Shown here: one piece after another, positions 1-10,597 of the stretch
Numbering within the stretch: position 1 is the stretch's first letter
Layout of the letters: each line of letters starts with the position of its first letter
Source of the DNA: Puniceicoccaceae bacterium
GTDB taxonomy: Bacteria; Verrucomicrobiota; Verrucomicrobiia; Opitutales; Coraliomargaritaceae
NCBI GenBank assembly: GCA_002729725.1
Contig: PBYS01000078.1
Span: 1 to 64,000 of the forward strand
DNA: 64,000 nt
Direction of reading: 5' to 3'
Translations under genes and position numbers: made by a program
Notes under the pieces: model-generated
Database searches by the model: none
What the model was told of the DNA's origin: nothing
Seen by the model: only the letters and a program-made list of their open reading frames with translations

Positions 1-2
1 AC

Positions 3-89
3 CTTTTTTGGAATGAATTGGATGTCGACTTAGAGCTGACCTCACTCGATGAGCCAGAGCGCTTCCCTCTCATATCCAAGGCCTCGTAG
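3..89 (+). CDS. C-terminal tail of an unidentified gene (DUF2442-like?)
   Basis: An open frame enters from the left edge and ends at a TAG at 87-89. Its 28 residues (…LFWNELDVDLELTSLDEPER…) are acidic and end in a short basic tail, which reads like a genuine protein C-terminus. The pattern 'W..LD.D' resembles the end of DUF2442 proteins, but this is recognition from memory on a very short piece. The stop lies 11 bases before the antisense group II intron end at 101, so the intron seems to have landed just behind this gene. Not enough is visible to assign a function. Confidence 0.3.
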   Translation, partial: LFWNELDVDLELTSLDEPERFPLISKAS

Positions 90-100
90 ACCGAAGGTCG

Positions 101-175
101 ATCGGGATAGGACTCCCCATCGCTGAGGAGCCCTCCCACACCCACCACTCATACAGGTCTGTAAGTGGCGGTTCG
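101..175 (-). ncRNA. Group II intron domains V and VI (3' end)
   Basis: On the minus strand GAACCGCCACTTACAGACC is followed by TGTATGAGTGGTGG, which folds as a ~30-nt hairpin with ACAG/TGTA at the apex and CCGCCAC/GTGGTGG at the base. This is the layout of domain V in introns of the 'gaaccgccgtatg…acggtggtgtgagagg' type. GTGTGGGAGG links it to a second hairpin (GGCTCCTC / GGGGAGTCC, one bulge), as in domain VI, and the run ends CTATCCCGAT, a typical 3' splice end. The 3' flank begins with a small GACC-TTCG-GGTC-like hairpin. The assignment is by motif order; no covariance search was possible. Confidence 0.6.
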
Positions 176-192
176 GCTGATTCAAGGCAGGT

Positions 193-610
193 TCAATCCC
201 ATGGGATTACCAGCCCGCGTTCGTATAAGTATGCATCGGGCAAAGCGATCATGACCCATTTGACTGGGCTCCCCGATTCACTCTCGTTCATTTCCCGTTG
301 GCGGGGTTCTAAACATACGCCAAGCGCCCTTTCGGGCGCATCCTGTCGTGACGGCCATTCGTCTGCTAATACCCAGCTTTAGGAGATTTCCCACACGGGT
401 GCGGCGAAACTGGTCCGGTTCACTTCGTGCCCGGTCTTGTCGGCAGACCTCGGAACCATTGCTTCCAGATATAACTGCGCAGCCGACGGCGTATCCACCC
501 GCCTATCATTGATAGTTGGGACGGAGTTTCTATTAGCGAGAACCAGCCCCACCACCCTCGCAGATACTTATTCAGCTCTGTGATGATGCTTTGCAGGCTT
601 CGCTCTTCGA
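193..610 (-). pseudogene. ltrA-like: Group II intron reverse transcriptase/maturase, C-terminal remnant
   Basis: The minus strand encodes [20 protein letters not shown] followed by GGWIRRRLRSYIWKQW, which is the diagnostic domain X (maturase) region of group II intron proteins. After 'WKQW' the frame is broken by TGA; the family's next block continues in another frame (…NLLKLGISRRMAVTTG…ARKGAWRMFRT). A second frame change gives the last block (ALPDAYLYERGLVIPWD) and a stop at 193. At least two frameshifts and loss of the whole RT domain make this a pseudogene. The family splices and mobilises the host intron; no activity can remain here. Confidence 0.8.
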
Positions 611-914
611 GCTACGCTCGGCAAGCCGCGCTACATTCACGATAGTCCTCCACTCAGCACTGCCGCAGGGCATCACACGCGCACGCTCTCCGGAAATGCT
701 CAACAATCACCCCACTTTTTTCCTTGCACCGAGCCTCCGAACGCACATCTTCCTGCCCTTCAGCGTTAGAGCGCGCTCTGCGAAGAGCCCGTTCCTCGAC
801 TGCTCTCTCCTCCGCACGGACGGGAGAGTTCAACGGTTCAGACGGCTCAGTGGCGGTTTGAACGGTTTCGACAACTCGAAGCCCGCAAGTCGTGATCACA
901 AAAATCAAAATATT
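611..914 (+). other. rpsO upstream region / 5' leader
   Basis: About 300 bases without a convincing gene. A reading frame continues upstream of rpsO, but its composition (Arg/Ser-rich, no homology) argues against coding. Local hairpins are visible: GCTCT-GCGA-AGAGC at 775-788, and a larger foldable stretch at 826-877 (GAGTT…AACTC outside GTTCAA…TTGAAC). S15 genes in several phyla carry structured autoregulatory leaders, so the folded segment just upstream of rpsO could have that role, but this is inference. No clear sigma-70 promoter was identified. Confidence 0.25.
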
Positions 915-1202
915 ATGTCAAAGTCAGCACCCGTAGGGGATACAACAATCGATAAAGCAGCGATCATCAAAGAGTTCGGTCTTAAAGAAGGCGACACCGG
1001 TTCATCCGAGGTCCAAATCGCGCTGCTCACAGCACGTGTGAAGCACCTCACCGAGCACCTTCGCGAAAACCGCAAAGATTACCACTCACGCCGTGGCCTA
1101 ATCGCGATGACAGCTCGCCGCCGTAAGCTTCTCGACTACCTCAAGCGCACCGAGTTCAATCGCTACACTGCGATTCTCGAAAAGCTAGGTCTTCGCCGAT
1201 AG
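915..1202 (+). CDS. rpsO: Small ribosomal subunit protein uS15
   Basis: Encodes 95 residues. S15 binds the central domain of 16S rRNA early in 30S assembly and contributes to an intersubunit bridge. The family core is complete: the [17 protein letters not shown] block, then HLTEHL, then [20 protein letters not shown], ending KLGLRR. The ATG at 915 is chosen because homology begins a few residues later; the length matches the usual ~89 residues plus a short N-terminal extension (MSKSAPVG). A frame open further upstream carries no S15 homology. It is followed by a strong terminator and then pnp, the common rpsO-pnp order, although here 450 bases with repeats separate the two. Confidence 0.97.
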   Translation: MSKSAPVGDTTIDKAAIIKEFGLKEGDTGSSEVQIALLTARVKHLTEHLRENRKDYHSRRGLIAMTARRRKLLDYLKRTEFNRYTAILEKLGLRR

Positions 1203-1217
1203 CGAATTACTTTTCCA

Positions 1218-1254
1218 ATGCCGGACTTCCTCGATGGAGGTCCGGCATTTTACT
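1218..1254 (+). terminator. Rho-independent terminator of rpsO
   Basis: ATGCCGGAC…GTCCGGCAT forms a stem of about 12 bp, with an imperfect extension into the loop, followed by a T-rich tail (TTTTACTTT). It begins 16 bases after the rpsO stop codon, so rpsO is probably transcribed separately from pnp. Confidence 0.85.
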
Positions 1255-1333
1255 TTAGATCCCCAGCCCCCAAGCCAGCACCGGCAAAGTCCTCTAAAGT
1301 TCCTGTTCTTTCACTCCACTGCCTTTTTTGTTC

Positions 1334-1465
1334 TTAATCATAATCTTAATCGTAATCCTCCAGTAGTCTGGTGGGCTTCGCCGCCCGACAATCAAGCAGG
1401 GCGGCAAAGCCAACCCTGCTACGAAAAAAGAGGATTACGATTAGGAGTAAGATTAAGATTAAGAG
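1334..1465. repeat. Inverted arrays of a hexamer (NTAATC)n … (GATTAN)n
   Basis: The left arm at 1334-1357 is four consecutive hexamers TTAATC, ATAATC, TTAATC, GTAATC. The right arm at 1433-1462 is GATTAC, GATTAG, GAGTAA, GATTAA, GATTAA, i.e. the same unit in inverse orientation with one extra copy. The centre contains two nested hairpins: GGGC-TTC-GCC(GCCC) around 1373-1387 and AGCAGGG…CCCTGCT at 1395-1420. The element lies between the rpsO terminator and pnp. It is unlike a transposon with terminal repeats; it looks like a member of a repeat class that also fills other gaps in this window. Confidence 0.75.
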
Positions 1466-1496
1466 CTGAAGGTCGCATACCTCACCACAATCATAA

Positions 1497-1538
1497 TTCA
1501 ATATTGAACCTTCAATGTTCGATGTTGATCGTTCCCAG
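1497..1538 (+). repeat. TTSNNNN heptad array, copy 1
   Basis: Six consecutive heptamers start with TTC or TTG: TTCAATA, TTGAACC, TTCAATG, TTCGATG, TTGATCG, TTCCCAG. This is the first of five copies of the same array in the window (others at 11417, 13060, 22320 and 25233). It lies about 115 bases upstream of the pnp start. The 1255-1653 gap otherwise holds only this array and the hexamer element. Confidence 0.8.
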
Positions 1539-1653
1539 CCTCCCGTAAATTTTCATCCGAGCGACTCAACCGATTTGAGCCGCGAGCGACATAGTAAGGT
1601 CCGATCCCAGAACTGTCGTTTTGAATGCATAAAGCAAAATACAAGACAAAGAT

Positions 1654-3828
<2,175 letters not shown>

Positions 3829-3874
3829 TCATGTGAGCGGCCCGAGCCGCGCGCATGACATTCCAACATTCTCC

Positions 3875-3906
3875 AAAGCGGTCGCCGATAGGCGGCCGCT
3901 TTTTTT
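3875..3906 (+). terminator. Rho-independent terminator of pnp
   Basis: AAGCGGTCGCC-GATA-GGCGGCCGCTT is an 11-bp stem with one G·T-type pair and a tetraloop, followed directly by seven Ts. It lies 47 bases after the pnp stop. Confidence 0.93.
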
Positions 3907-3969
3907 GTGCATTTAAAGGACCACGCGAAGCTTGTAATTACATCCCGCTCACAATCATTCTTGTGCGAA

Positions 3970-5373
3970 ATGACTTTCCACTCGACTCCCCTCTTTGAAC
4001 GTCGCGGGCTGATGCTCGACATCAGTCGCAACCGTGTGCCCACGATGTCTACTCTCTATCACTTAGTCGACGCGCTGGCGACTCTGCAGTATAACGAACT
4101 GCAACTCTACACAGAGCACACTTTTGCCTACACCGAGCACGAAACAGTATGGCGAAACGCCTCTCCCATGACTGGCGCAGAAATTCGTGCGCTGGACATC
4201 TACTGTTCTAAGAGAGGCATCGAGCTGGTACCCAATCAAAACTCTTTCGGTCACATGGAGCGCTGGCTGCGCCATGAAGCCTACAAGCCACTGGCAGAAT
4301 GCCCTGATGGTTTCGAACACCCATGGTCGGGCTGGCGAGAGTTTGGTAGTACCCTCTACCCCGACTCAAACAGTGCCAAATTTATGGATACGCTCTACCA
4401 AGAGCTTTTACCTCATTTCACATCACAACAATTACACATCGGCGGCGACGAGCCATGGGAACTCGGCAAAGGCCGTAGCGCCCCTCGCGTTCAAAGCGAA
4501 GGAAAGCACCGAGTCTATCTCGAGTTCATGAACCAACTCTTCGCCTTGACAAACAAACATGGAAAGACCCCACAATTTTGGGCCGACATCATTATGGAAC
4601 GCCCCGACTTGGTTCCAGACCTCCCTAAAAATGTAATTCCAGTCATTTGGGGCTACGAGGCCGACTCTCCTTTTGAAAAGCAGTGCCAGACCGTCCTCGA
4701 AGCTGGCTTTCGTGATCAATTCTACGTAGCGCCTGGCGCGGGCAATTGGAACTCGTTCTCCGGCCGTCTCGATGTGGCGGAAGCCAATATTCAACTCGCA
4801 GCCGAACAGGGCCACGCCCATGGTGCCCGCGGTCTACTACTGACCGCTTGGGGCGACAATGGGCACCATCAACCATGGGTCACGCTCTACCCTGCTCTCG
4901 TTGTCGCTGCAGCTGCCTGTCATGGCCAAGCACTCAGCGAGGCCGAACTTGCTGCCACCATCGACCGTGTATTCTTCGCTAAACAAACTTCCGGTAACGG
5001 CGCAGCACTCTGTGCACTCGGCCGCATCGACGGAATGCTGCCACAACCCGCCCCACCCAACAGTATGCTCCACAGTGCTTTCTTTGCCAGCCACAACGAG
5101 TTAGCCAATGCCATATTGCCCCTAACCAACGAAGAAGAGCTACAAAATTGCAGCCATGCCATGAATGCAATTTCGAGCAACGGCCTAGCCCCCGAGATCG
5201 AGCTCGCGCTACGCCTCAACCGTACAAGCCTCGAGCGTTGCCTCAGATCCGCTCTTAGCGAAGATCCAGCCGCACTGTTGGAAGACTTCGCCTGCGAATG
5301 GCGACGCCGCAGTCGCGAAGGAGGACTGGCCGAAAGCTTGGCGCAAATGAAGCACGCACTGGCAAGCCACTAA
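3970..5373 (+). CDS. Glycoside hydrolase family 20-like enzyme (beta-N-acetylhexosaminidase type)
   Basis: A 467-residue protein related to the GH20 TIM barrel. GH20 enzymes remove terminal N-acetylhexosamines through substrate-assisted catalysis. The opening [20 protein letters not shown] matches the 'GLMLD.SR' strand whose Arg contacts the sugar. The block [11 protein letters not shown] resembles the substrate-binding loop, and [11 protein letters not shown] carries the Asp-Glu catalytic pair. No signal peptide is seen, so it is probably cytoplasmic. A GTG at 3907 in the same frame would start inside the pnp terminator loop/T-tract, so the ATG at 3970 is preferred. It is a single gene with its own transcription unit; the next gene starts 100 bases later. 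Substrate is not determinable. Confidence 0.7.
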   Translation: MTFHSTPLFERRGLMLDISRNRVPTMSTLYHLVDALATLQYNELQLYTEHTFAYTEHETVWRNASPMTGAEIRALDIYCSKRGIELVPNQNSFGHMERWLRHEAYKPLAECPDGFEHPWSGWREFGSTLYPDSNSAKFMDTLYQELLPHFTSQQLHIGGDEPWELGKGRSAPRVQSEGKHRVYLEFMNQLFALTNKHGKTPQFWADIIMERPDLVPDLPKNVIPVIWGYEADSPFEKQCQTVLEAGFRDQFYVAPGAGNWNSFSGRLDVAEANIQLAAEQGHAHGARGLLLTAWGDNGHHQPWVTLYPALVVAAAACHGQALSEAELAATIDRVFFAKQTSGNGAALCALGRIDGMLPQPAPPNSMLHSAFFASHNELANAILPLTNEEELQNCSHAMNAISSNGLAPEIELALRLNRTSLERCLRSALSEDPAALLEDFACEWRRRSREGGLAESLAQMKHALASH

Positions 5374-5474
5374 AGCGGCATCCATGCCTTACACATAGGA
5401 TCCACACGATCGTATGTCTGCTTGAACAAAACCAATTGCCAACTGTCAACATACATACCTACTCTGCTTAACTT

Positions 5475-6431
5475 ATGCTGCAACGACTCTCCATTTTAGC
5501 CCTAGCCTTATGGGGCACCGCTCTCTCGGCGCAAAACCGCGAACTCTTGGGCGAATATAAAATTGGTATAATCGGGCGTGACCAGGAAGATGCCATTTAC
5601 CAAGCCGCACACGAAGGAGCTCAAGCAGCCACCTTAGAACTAAGTCGTAAATATTCCATCGATGTAGAACTGGTGATTTTAACACCCAACCAAGCGCAAG
5701 GAGGCAACCAAGTGACCTCATTGGCCGAACTTTTCATTGAGGACGCTGACGGACTCATCATCAGCCCCCAAGACAGCGAAACCGTGCGCGCATCGATCGA
5801 GTTTGCCCTAGAGCAAGGAGAAGAGCTGGTATATTTTGAAAGTCAACTGCCAGAAATCCCCGTACTTGCATCGGTGCTAGCGGATGAAGTAGAAGCTGGG
5901 CGCATGGCGGGGCGCGAGATCTTAAAAAAACTCCCCACTAAAGGGCGCGTAGCCATACTGACCAGCGATGATCCTAGCCCAGAACTGCAGCAGCGAATGC
6001 AAGGCCTACGTGAAGTGCTCAGCTACCGTCGTATTGAAAGCACCATCACGACAGCACCCGATTACCAATCCGCCATAGCCGCGATCGTTGCCGCAGAACA
6101 GGCTGATCGCAACGATTTGATCAAGGGATGGGTCTTTTTAGAAGATTGGCCGCTACTGGGCATGCCTGCCCTTCCTTGGAAGCCTCATGAGCTCCCCGTG
6201 GTCGCGATCCAATCTTCACCCTCGGCTTTTATGTATGTGGACCAAGGCTACCTCGATGCACTTGTAGTGCACCCCTATTACCAATGGGGAGTACAGAGTG
6301 TCACAACTATGATAGAAAAGCTGCACAATGGCCAATCACCTGAAAAGCGCATTATGCGCACCACTCCCCGAATCGTCGATTGGCGTAATGTCGAAGCCTA
6401 TCGTAACAACTGGAAACAGTGGCTAAAATAG
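5475..6431 (+). CDS. Periplasmic sugar-binding-like protein (type I periplasmic binding fold)
   Basis: A 318-residue secreted protein with an N-terminal signal peptide (MLQRLSILALALWGTALSA, cleavage expected after LSA). The mature part resembles the ribose/galactose type I binding proteins (Peripla_BP_4): YKIGIIGRDQEDAIYQAAHE at the first strand, 'DADGLIISPQDS' at the third, and a C-terminal lobe with 'GRVAILTSDDPSP'. Such proteins usually deliver sugars or related ligands to an ABC importer or a sensor. No ABC permease or ATPase is adjacent, so the partner is unknown. It is followed, in the opposite direction, by an AraC/PocR regulator. Confidence 0.65.
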   Translation: MLQRLSILALALWGTALSAQNRELLGEYKIGIIGRDQEDAIYQAAHEGAQAATLELSRKYSIDVELVILTPNQAQGGNQVTSLAELFIEDADGLIISPQDSETVRASIEFALEQGEELVYFESQLPEIPVLASVLADEVEAGRMAGREILKKLPTKGRVAILTSDDPSPELQQRMQGLREVLSYRRIESTITTAPDYQSAIAAIVAAEQADRNDLIKGWVFLEDWPLLGMPALPWKPHELPVVAIQSSPSAFMYVDQGYLDALVVHPYYQWGVQSVTTMIEKLHNGQSPEKRIMRTTPRIVDWRNVEAYRNNWKQWLK

Positions 6432-6473
6432 CAGCCACCCATCTTCAAGATCCAAAGCGCTCTAAAGCAGCCA

Positions 6474-7406
6474 CTAAGCCTCGCTACGAAACTGGGTCGG
6501 CGACATGCCGGTGATACGTTTAAAGGAGCGATTGAACTGTGAAATGGAGTCGAAGCCGGTCTCAAAGGCAATCTCGCTCACGCGGAGATGCGGATTTTGC
6601 AATAGGTGCTTGGCCTTCTCCACGCGGGTGCGCGCCAAATAATCGGTAAAAGTAATGCCTGTGGCTTGCTTGAACACCTTGCAAAAATGACGCGTGCTGG
6701 CATTCACGGCCTGCGCGGCTTCGTCCAAGCTGATCCGCTCATTAAAACGCTCGCTGATATACTTCTTGGCGCGGCTCACCACTTGATCTTCGGGATCGGC
6801 CGCGGCGATCGACTGCTCGGGCTCGATACTATTACTGATAGTCGCGAGGTGCTCGGCAAAGGTCGACAACAGCCGCAACATGGCATCGTACTGCTCTGGA
6901 TTGAAGACCTTGGTCTGAAAATAAGCTTCTTCCAATGCCTTTAAATTCACCTCACTCCCCCAAGCGAGCAACTGCTTGGTGATGCGGGAAAACTCCTGCT
7001 GATTCGGTTGATGCAAGAGAATTTGCCCGGTCTGCAGGAAGGCAATCAACTCACCGCCGACGCGAATCGGCACGGCACTATCGCATAGCCCGGCAAAACA
7101 ATACAGGGATTTAGGCTCCAGGCCGGCCTTTTGCTCCAAGTCGGCCTGCATCTTAATGCAATTCGCACAACCGGCATTGGTCTGCGCCAGCAACATGCAA
7201 AATGGGTTCCCGCCCTCGCGACTCTTCAATGCATTCTCATAGGCCTTTACCGGACGAATCGCCAAGGGCAGCCCGGTGGCCGCTCGAAAGGCCTGCGCGT
7301 AGTCTCGATAGAGTTGCGATTCACTCAACCGGTCGACCACAGAACGACCTGCACCACTGGGCGCGCAGGTTGAATCAGAATCGGAATGACAGGTTTCGGT
7401 GAGCAT
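6474..7406 (-). CDS. AraC-family regulator with PocR sensory domain
   Basis: A one-component transcription factor. The N-terminal half is a PocR-type ligand domain, with GNPFCMLLAQTNAGCANCIK and YCFAGLCDSAVPIRVGG showing its conserved cysteines and 'GQILL' strand. The C-terminal ~100 residues are a double helix-turn-helix (RISLDEAAQAVNAS…HFCKVFKQATG; VSEIAFETGFDSISQFNRSF). I prefer the ATG at 7406 because it leaves 92 bases of promoter space. An in-frame ATG at 7508 would make the start codon region overlap that of the divergent gene at 7499. The divergent position next to the cbb3 oxidase operon suggests it could regulate that operon; this is inference. Direct TATGCGCA repeats lie in the gap. 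Confidence 0.85.
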   Translation of the reverse strand: MLTETCHSDSDSTCAPSGAGRSVVDRLSESQLYRDYAQAFRAATGLPLAIRPVKAYENALKSREGGNPFCMLLAQTNAGCANCIKMQADLEQKAGLEPKSLYCFAGLCDSAVPIRVGGELIAFLQTGQILLHQPNQQEFSRITKQLLAWGSEVNLKALEEAYFQTKVFNPEQYDAMLRLLSTFAEHLATISNSIEPEQSIAAADPEDQVVSRAKKYISERFNERISLDEAAQAVNASTRHFCKVFKQATGITFTDYLARTRVEKAKHLLQNPHLRVSEIAFETGFDSISQFNRSFKRITGMSPTQFRSEA

Positions 7407-7433
7407 ATCAGGAGAAAAAAGTGTTTTTTGCAG

Positions 7434-7470
7434 AATATGCGCAGTCTTATGCGCAATATGCTGAGACAGC
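7434..7470. promoter_or_regulatory. Divergent promoter region with direct repeats TATGCGCA
   Basis: Between the PocR regulator and the divergent cysteine-rich gene, AATATGCGCAGTCTTATGCGCAATATG contains two direct copies of TATGCGCA 15 bases apart. AraC-type regulators often bind pairs of direct repeats, so this is a plausible operator. No experimental or comparative support can be given from sequence alone. Confidence 0.3.
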
Positions 7471-7498
7471 CTAGCCACTGATCTGTAATAATCAAGCC

Positions 7499-7975
7499 AT
7501 GCATGCACGCTTGGTCAGCTACCTTCGTGATAACCGTGATCAAATCATTGAAAACTGGTTAACCGAAGTTGAAATACCGGCTCCCATCGAATCCGAGGGA
7601 GCGGATAGCGGCGTTGTGCCCTATGAGTTCTTTACCAAGGCCTTAGATGCGATTCTAGAGATCCTAGAGCATGGCCCAGAAGCTAAAATCAACGCCAACG
7701 TGCTCCACCTCAACCACTTCCTTGGAATCACTTGCGACTGCCGCGAACGCTGCTTCGGCGGACGCGTCTGCATGGAGTTACACGATGCTGGCTTGCACGC
7801 CTTTATGTCTGTCTTCGACGATGAGTGGGATGCGGAACACGAGTTCAGCCTGCTCGATCGCGAATGCTCACAAGATTTGATCAACCACGCACTCTCCATT
7901 TTCTTCAAACAAGAAATCAAACTCTGCCTGCACAAGACCTTTCGCATCGACTGCCCATTTGCTGCCTACAACTAA
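7499..7975 (+). CDS. Cysteine-rich protein of unknown function at the head of the cbb3 operon
   Basis: 158 residues. The first 25 residues (LVSYLRDNRDQIIENWLTEV) look like the start of RsbRD N-terminal-type helical sensor domains. A cluster follows in the middle: H70, H73, C79, C81, C85 and C91, within FLGITCDCRERCFGGRVCM; three more cysteines occur at 123, 143 and 152. Such a cluster could bind metal, haem or an Fe-S centre, but no known motif is matched exactly. There is no signal peptide or membrane segment. The stop lies 8 bases before ccoS, so it is very likely co-transcribed with the oxidase genes. A role in sensing or assembly of the oxidase is inferred only from position. Confidence 0.6.
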   Translation: MHARLVSYLRDNRDQIIENWLTEVEIPAPIESEGADSGVVPYEFFTKALDAILEILEHGPEAKINANVLHLNHFLGITCDCRERCFGGRVCMELHDAGLHAFMSVFDDEWDAEHEFSLLDRECSQDLINHALSIFFKQEIKLCLHKTFRIDCPFAAYN

Positions 7976-7983
7976 ATACTTCT

Positions 7984-8145
7984 ATGAACGTCCTCATACT
8001 CACCGTCTTCCTAAGCCTACTACTCGCCTCGCTCTTTCTACTCTTCTTCGTTCGCGAACGACGCACACAAGGCCTCGGCTCTCCGGAGCAGGATGCCCTG
8101 CGCCCATTCGACTCTGAAATCCCTAAAAACGCCCTCCACCGCTAA
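7984..8145 (+). CDS. ccoS: cbb3-type oxidase maturation protein CcoS-like
   Basis: A 53-residue single-span membrane protein: MNVLILTVFLSLLLASLFLL, then FFVRERR and a short acidic cytoplasmic tail containing SPEQDALRPFDSE. CcoS proteins have this layout (one N-terminal helix, short acidic tail) and are needed to insert haem and copper into the cbb3 catalytic subunit. It lies 8 bases after the preceding gene and 30 bases before ccoNO. The small size makes homology weak, but operon position strongly supports the call. Confidence 0.75.
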   Translation: MNVLILTVFLSLLLASLFLLFFVRERRTQGLGSPEQDALRPFDSEIPKNALHR

Positions 8146-8175
8146 ACTCACAGCGACGACTTACATTTAACGCAG

Positions 8176-10542
8176 ATGAATACAAACAACACAAAAACCA
8201 CGACTGTCGTCTACGATGACGACTCCGTAAGGAAGTTCATGATCGCCTCCATTTTCTGGGGCCTGGTCGGCATGGGCGCAGGCGTCTTGATCGCCACCCA
8301 ATTGAACTACTGGCAAATGAACGGAAAGTTCCTCGAATGGATCACATTCGGGTGGCTCAAAAGTGAGGGCGTGGAGTTCCTGACTTTCGGACGCCTACGT
8401 CCACTGCATACCAATGCTGCGATTTTCGCCTTTGTGGGTAACATGATGTTTGCCGGCATCTACTACTCGACTCAGCGACTCTGCCGTGTGCGCATGGCAT
8501 CCGACCTGCTCACCAAGATTAACCTCTGGGGATGGCAATTTATCATTGTCTGCGCCGCCATCACCCTGCCTGCAGGCTACACTCGAGGTAAAGAATACGC
8601 GGAACTGATCTGGCCAATCAACATTCTGGTCGCTGTCATCTGGCTGGTCTTCGCCGCCAACTTCTTTTGGACGCTGGCAAAGCGCAATGAGAAGTCGCTC
8701 TATGTGGGGCTCTGGTTCTACATCGCGACCATCGTAACGATCACCATGCTTTATGTGGTCAATCACCTCTCGATTCCCACCAGCTTCACTCACAGCTACC
8801 CGATCTTCGGAGGCGTGCAAGACGCGCTGGTCCAGTGGTGGTATGGGCACAACGCGGTGGCTTTCTTCCTCACCACGCCGATGCTGGGCATCATGTATTA
8901 CTTCGTGCCCAAGGCAGCGAATCGTCCGGTCTACTCCTATCGCCTGTCGATCATCCACTTCTGGTCGCTGGTATTCATCTACATCTGGGCGGGGCCGCAC
9001 CACTTGCTCAACACTGCCTTGCCCGAGTGGCTACAATCACTTGGCATGATTTTCTCACTCATGCTATGGGCACCCTCTTGGGCCGGCATGCTCAATGGTC
9101 TGCTCACCCTGCGGGGCGCATGGGACAAGCTACTGACCGATCCGATCATTAAATTCTTTGCCGCAGCCGTCACCTTCTACGGCATGGCCACCTTCGAAGG
9201 GCCCCTGCTTTCGATCAAAGCTGTCAATGCCCTCTCCCACTATACCGACTGGACCGTCGGACACGTGCACGCCGGCACCCTCGGTTGGAACGGCTTCCTC
9301 GCTGCGGGTATGTTCTACTGGCTGGCACCACGCCTGTGGAATACTAAACTCTATTCCACGACATTGGCCAACGCTCACTTCTGGCTCGGTATGGTGGGCA
9401 TCCTACTCTACGTGGCTTCGATGTGGGTCTCTGGTATCACACAGGGCCTCATGCTCAACGCCACCACAGAGGGCGGCACCGTCCTGCAGTATCCTAATTT
9501 CCTGGACACCTTACAAGCGATCCGCCCGGTCATGCTCTTCCGCGCCATCGGTGGCGGCCTCTACTTGATCGGCTTCTTTATGTTGGCCTACAACATCTGG
9601 AAAACCGCCCGCAGTGGTCAAGCTGTCAACGGCACCGTAGAAGTCGCCACTCAAACTGAATCCGACACCGACAAGCGTTTCTCTACCTTCCTCTCGGCTC
9701 CTGTCATTTACTCTGGCCTGATCATTTTCTCGGTCTGCCTATCCATCTTCAGCAATGGAGCGCTCTTCATCTTTGGCATGTTCTTGACGATCGTCTTTAT
9801 CATTGTGGCCATCGCCCACTTTGAAGTGTCCAAGGCTAGCTGGAACGACTGGTTCGAAGAGCTCCTAAGCCATAGCTTTGGCTTTAGTGTCTTGACGATC
9901 ATTGCTGCAGCCATCGGTGGGGCGATCCAAATCATCCCGACGGTTACTGTGCAACGCGCGGACAACATCGAAGGCCGTATTCAAGTGCCCTATACACCAC
10001 TCGAACTCGCCGGTCGTGATATCTATGTCAGCGAAGGCTGCTATAACTGCCACTCACAAATGATCCGCACCCTGGTGCCCGATGTCATGCGCTATGGCAA
10101 TAGCGGTCAAGGGGGCGGCTACTCCCACCTGGGCGAGTCGATCTACGACTTCCCTTATCAATGGGGCTCCAAACGCACGGGTCCTGACCTCGCCCGCGAA
10201 GGCAGCCACCGCTCTGACGACTGGCACTACTGGCACATGCTAAATCCGCGTGACATCTCACCGGGCTCCAACATGCCCAACTACCCATGGCTCTTCGAAA
10301 AGCCAATCAAAGTCAGCCAATTGCCCAATAAAATCCATGCCATGCGCATGCTTGGGGTGCCTTACCCGATCGATCTCTCCGAAGAGGAAATCCAAGCCCA
10401 GGTCGATGAACAAGCCGCCGGCATCGTCGAACGCCTGGCCGAAAAAGGCGCCTTCACTGAACCTGACCGCGAAATCGTCGCCCTCATCGCCTACCTACAA
10501 AAACTGGGCACCTACACAGAAACGGGCGATTCCGCAGAATAG
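8176..10542 (+). CDS. ccoNO: Fused cbb3-type cytochrome c oxidase subunits I and II (CcoN-CcoO)
   Basis: A 788-residue fusion. Residues ~15-490 are CcoN, the haem-copper catalytic subunit with about 12 membrane helices. WFYIATIV, QWWYGHNAVAFFLTTP, WAGPHHLLNTALPEW and DWTVGHVHAGTLGWNGF contain the haem- and CuB-ligating histidines. A linker with two further helices (~515-590) leads to CcoO. There, residue ~621 starts GCYNCHSQMIRTLVPDV, a CxxCH c-type haem site, with PGSNMPNYPW supplying the distal Met. The enzyme reduces O2 with high affinity and pumps protons. Fused CcoNO is known from some phyla, notably Bacteroidota; it fixes 1:1 stoichiometry. Second functional unit of the operon. Confidence 0.95.
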   Translation: MNTNNTKTTTVVYDDDSVRKFMIASIFWGLVGMGAGVLIATQLNYWQMNGKFLEWITFGWLKSEGVEFLTFGRLRPLHTNAAIFAFVGNMMFAGIYYSTQRLCRVRMASDLLTKINLWGWQFIIVCAAITLPAGYTRGKEYAELIWPINILVAVIWLVFAANFFWTLAKRNEKSLYVGLWFYIATIVTITMLYVVNHLSIPTSFTHSYPIFGGVQDALVQWWYGHNAVAFFLTTPMLGIMYYFVPKAANRPVYSYRLSIIHFWSLVFIYIWAGPHHLLNTALPEWLQSLGMIFSLMLWAPSWAGMLNGLLTLRGAWDKLLTDPIIKFFAAAVTFYGMATFEGPLLSIKAVNALSHYTDWTVGHVHAGTLGWNGFLAAGMFYWLAPRLWNTKLYSTTLANAHFWLGMVGILLYVASMWVSGITQGLMLNATTEGGTVLQYPNFLDTLQAIRPVMLFRAIGGGLYLIGFFMLAYNIWKTARSGQAVNGTVEVATQTESDTDKRFSTFLSAPVIYSGLIIFSVCLSIFSNGALFIFGMFLTIVFIIVAIAHFEVSKASWNDWFEELLSHSFGFSVLTIIAAAIGGAIQIIPTVTVQRADNIEGRIQVPYTPLELAGRDIYVSEGCYNCHSQMIRTLVPDVMRYGNSGQGGGYSHLGESIYDFPYQWGSKRTGPDLAREGSHRSDDWHYWHMLNPRDISPGSNMPNYPWLFEKPIKVSQLPNKIHAMRMLGVPYPIDLSEEEIQAQVDEQAAGIVERLAEKGAFTEPDREIVALIAYLQKLGTYTETGDSAE

Positions 10543-10597
10543 TCCTCCCATTCACTCATTCGTAAGTATTAGTTACTAATTTCAAATTCTAAAAGTC

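Larger units (their letters stand above)
101..610 (-). mobile_element. 5'-truncated group II intron remnant
   Basis: Read on the minus strand, this stretch has the order expected at the 3' end of a bacterial group II intron: the last part of the intron-encoded reverse transcriptase/maturase (about 610 down to 193), then a domain V-like hairpin (about 171-143), a domain VI-like hairpin (about 134-104) and a terminal CCCGAT at 101. Nothing resembling the RT catalytic domain or domains I-IV is present upstream of about 610; the sequence there passes into the rpsO leader. The element is therefore dead: it lacks its 5' end and its protein is frameshifted. It is antisense to rpsO. Confidence 0.75.

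Noticed and set aside
186..200. GGCAGGTTCAATCCC resembles a tRNA T-arm
   Set aside because: No acceptor, D or anticodon arm can be found around it; on the minus strand it is the end of the intron-encoded maturase frame.
1234..1548. A 104-codon plus-strand frame in the rpsO-pnp gap
   Set aside because: It is made of the hexamer and heptad repeats and the rpsO terminator; no ribosome-binding site or homology.
7471..7498. CTGATCTGTAATAATCAAG as an FNR/CRP-type operator for the cco operon
   Set aside because: Half-site spacing (8 bases) does not fit FNR, and the half-sites are not a CRP match.
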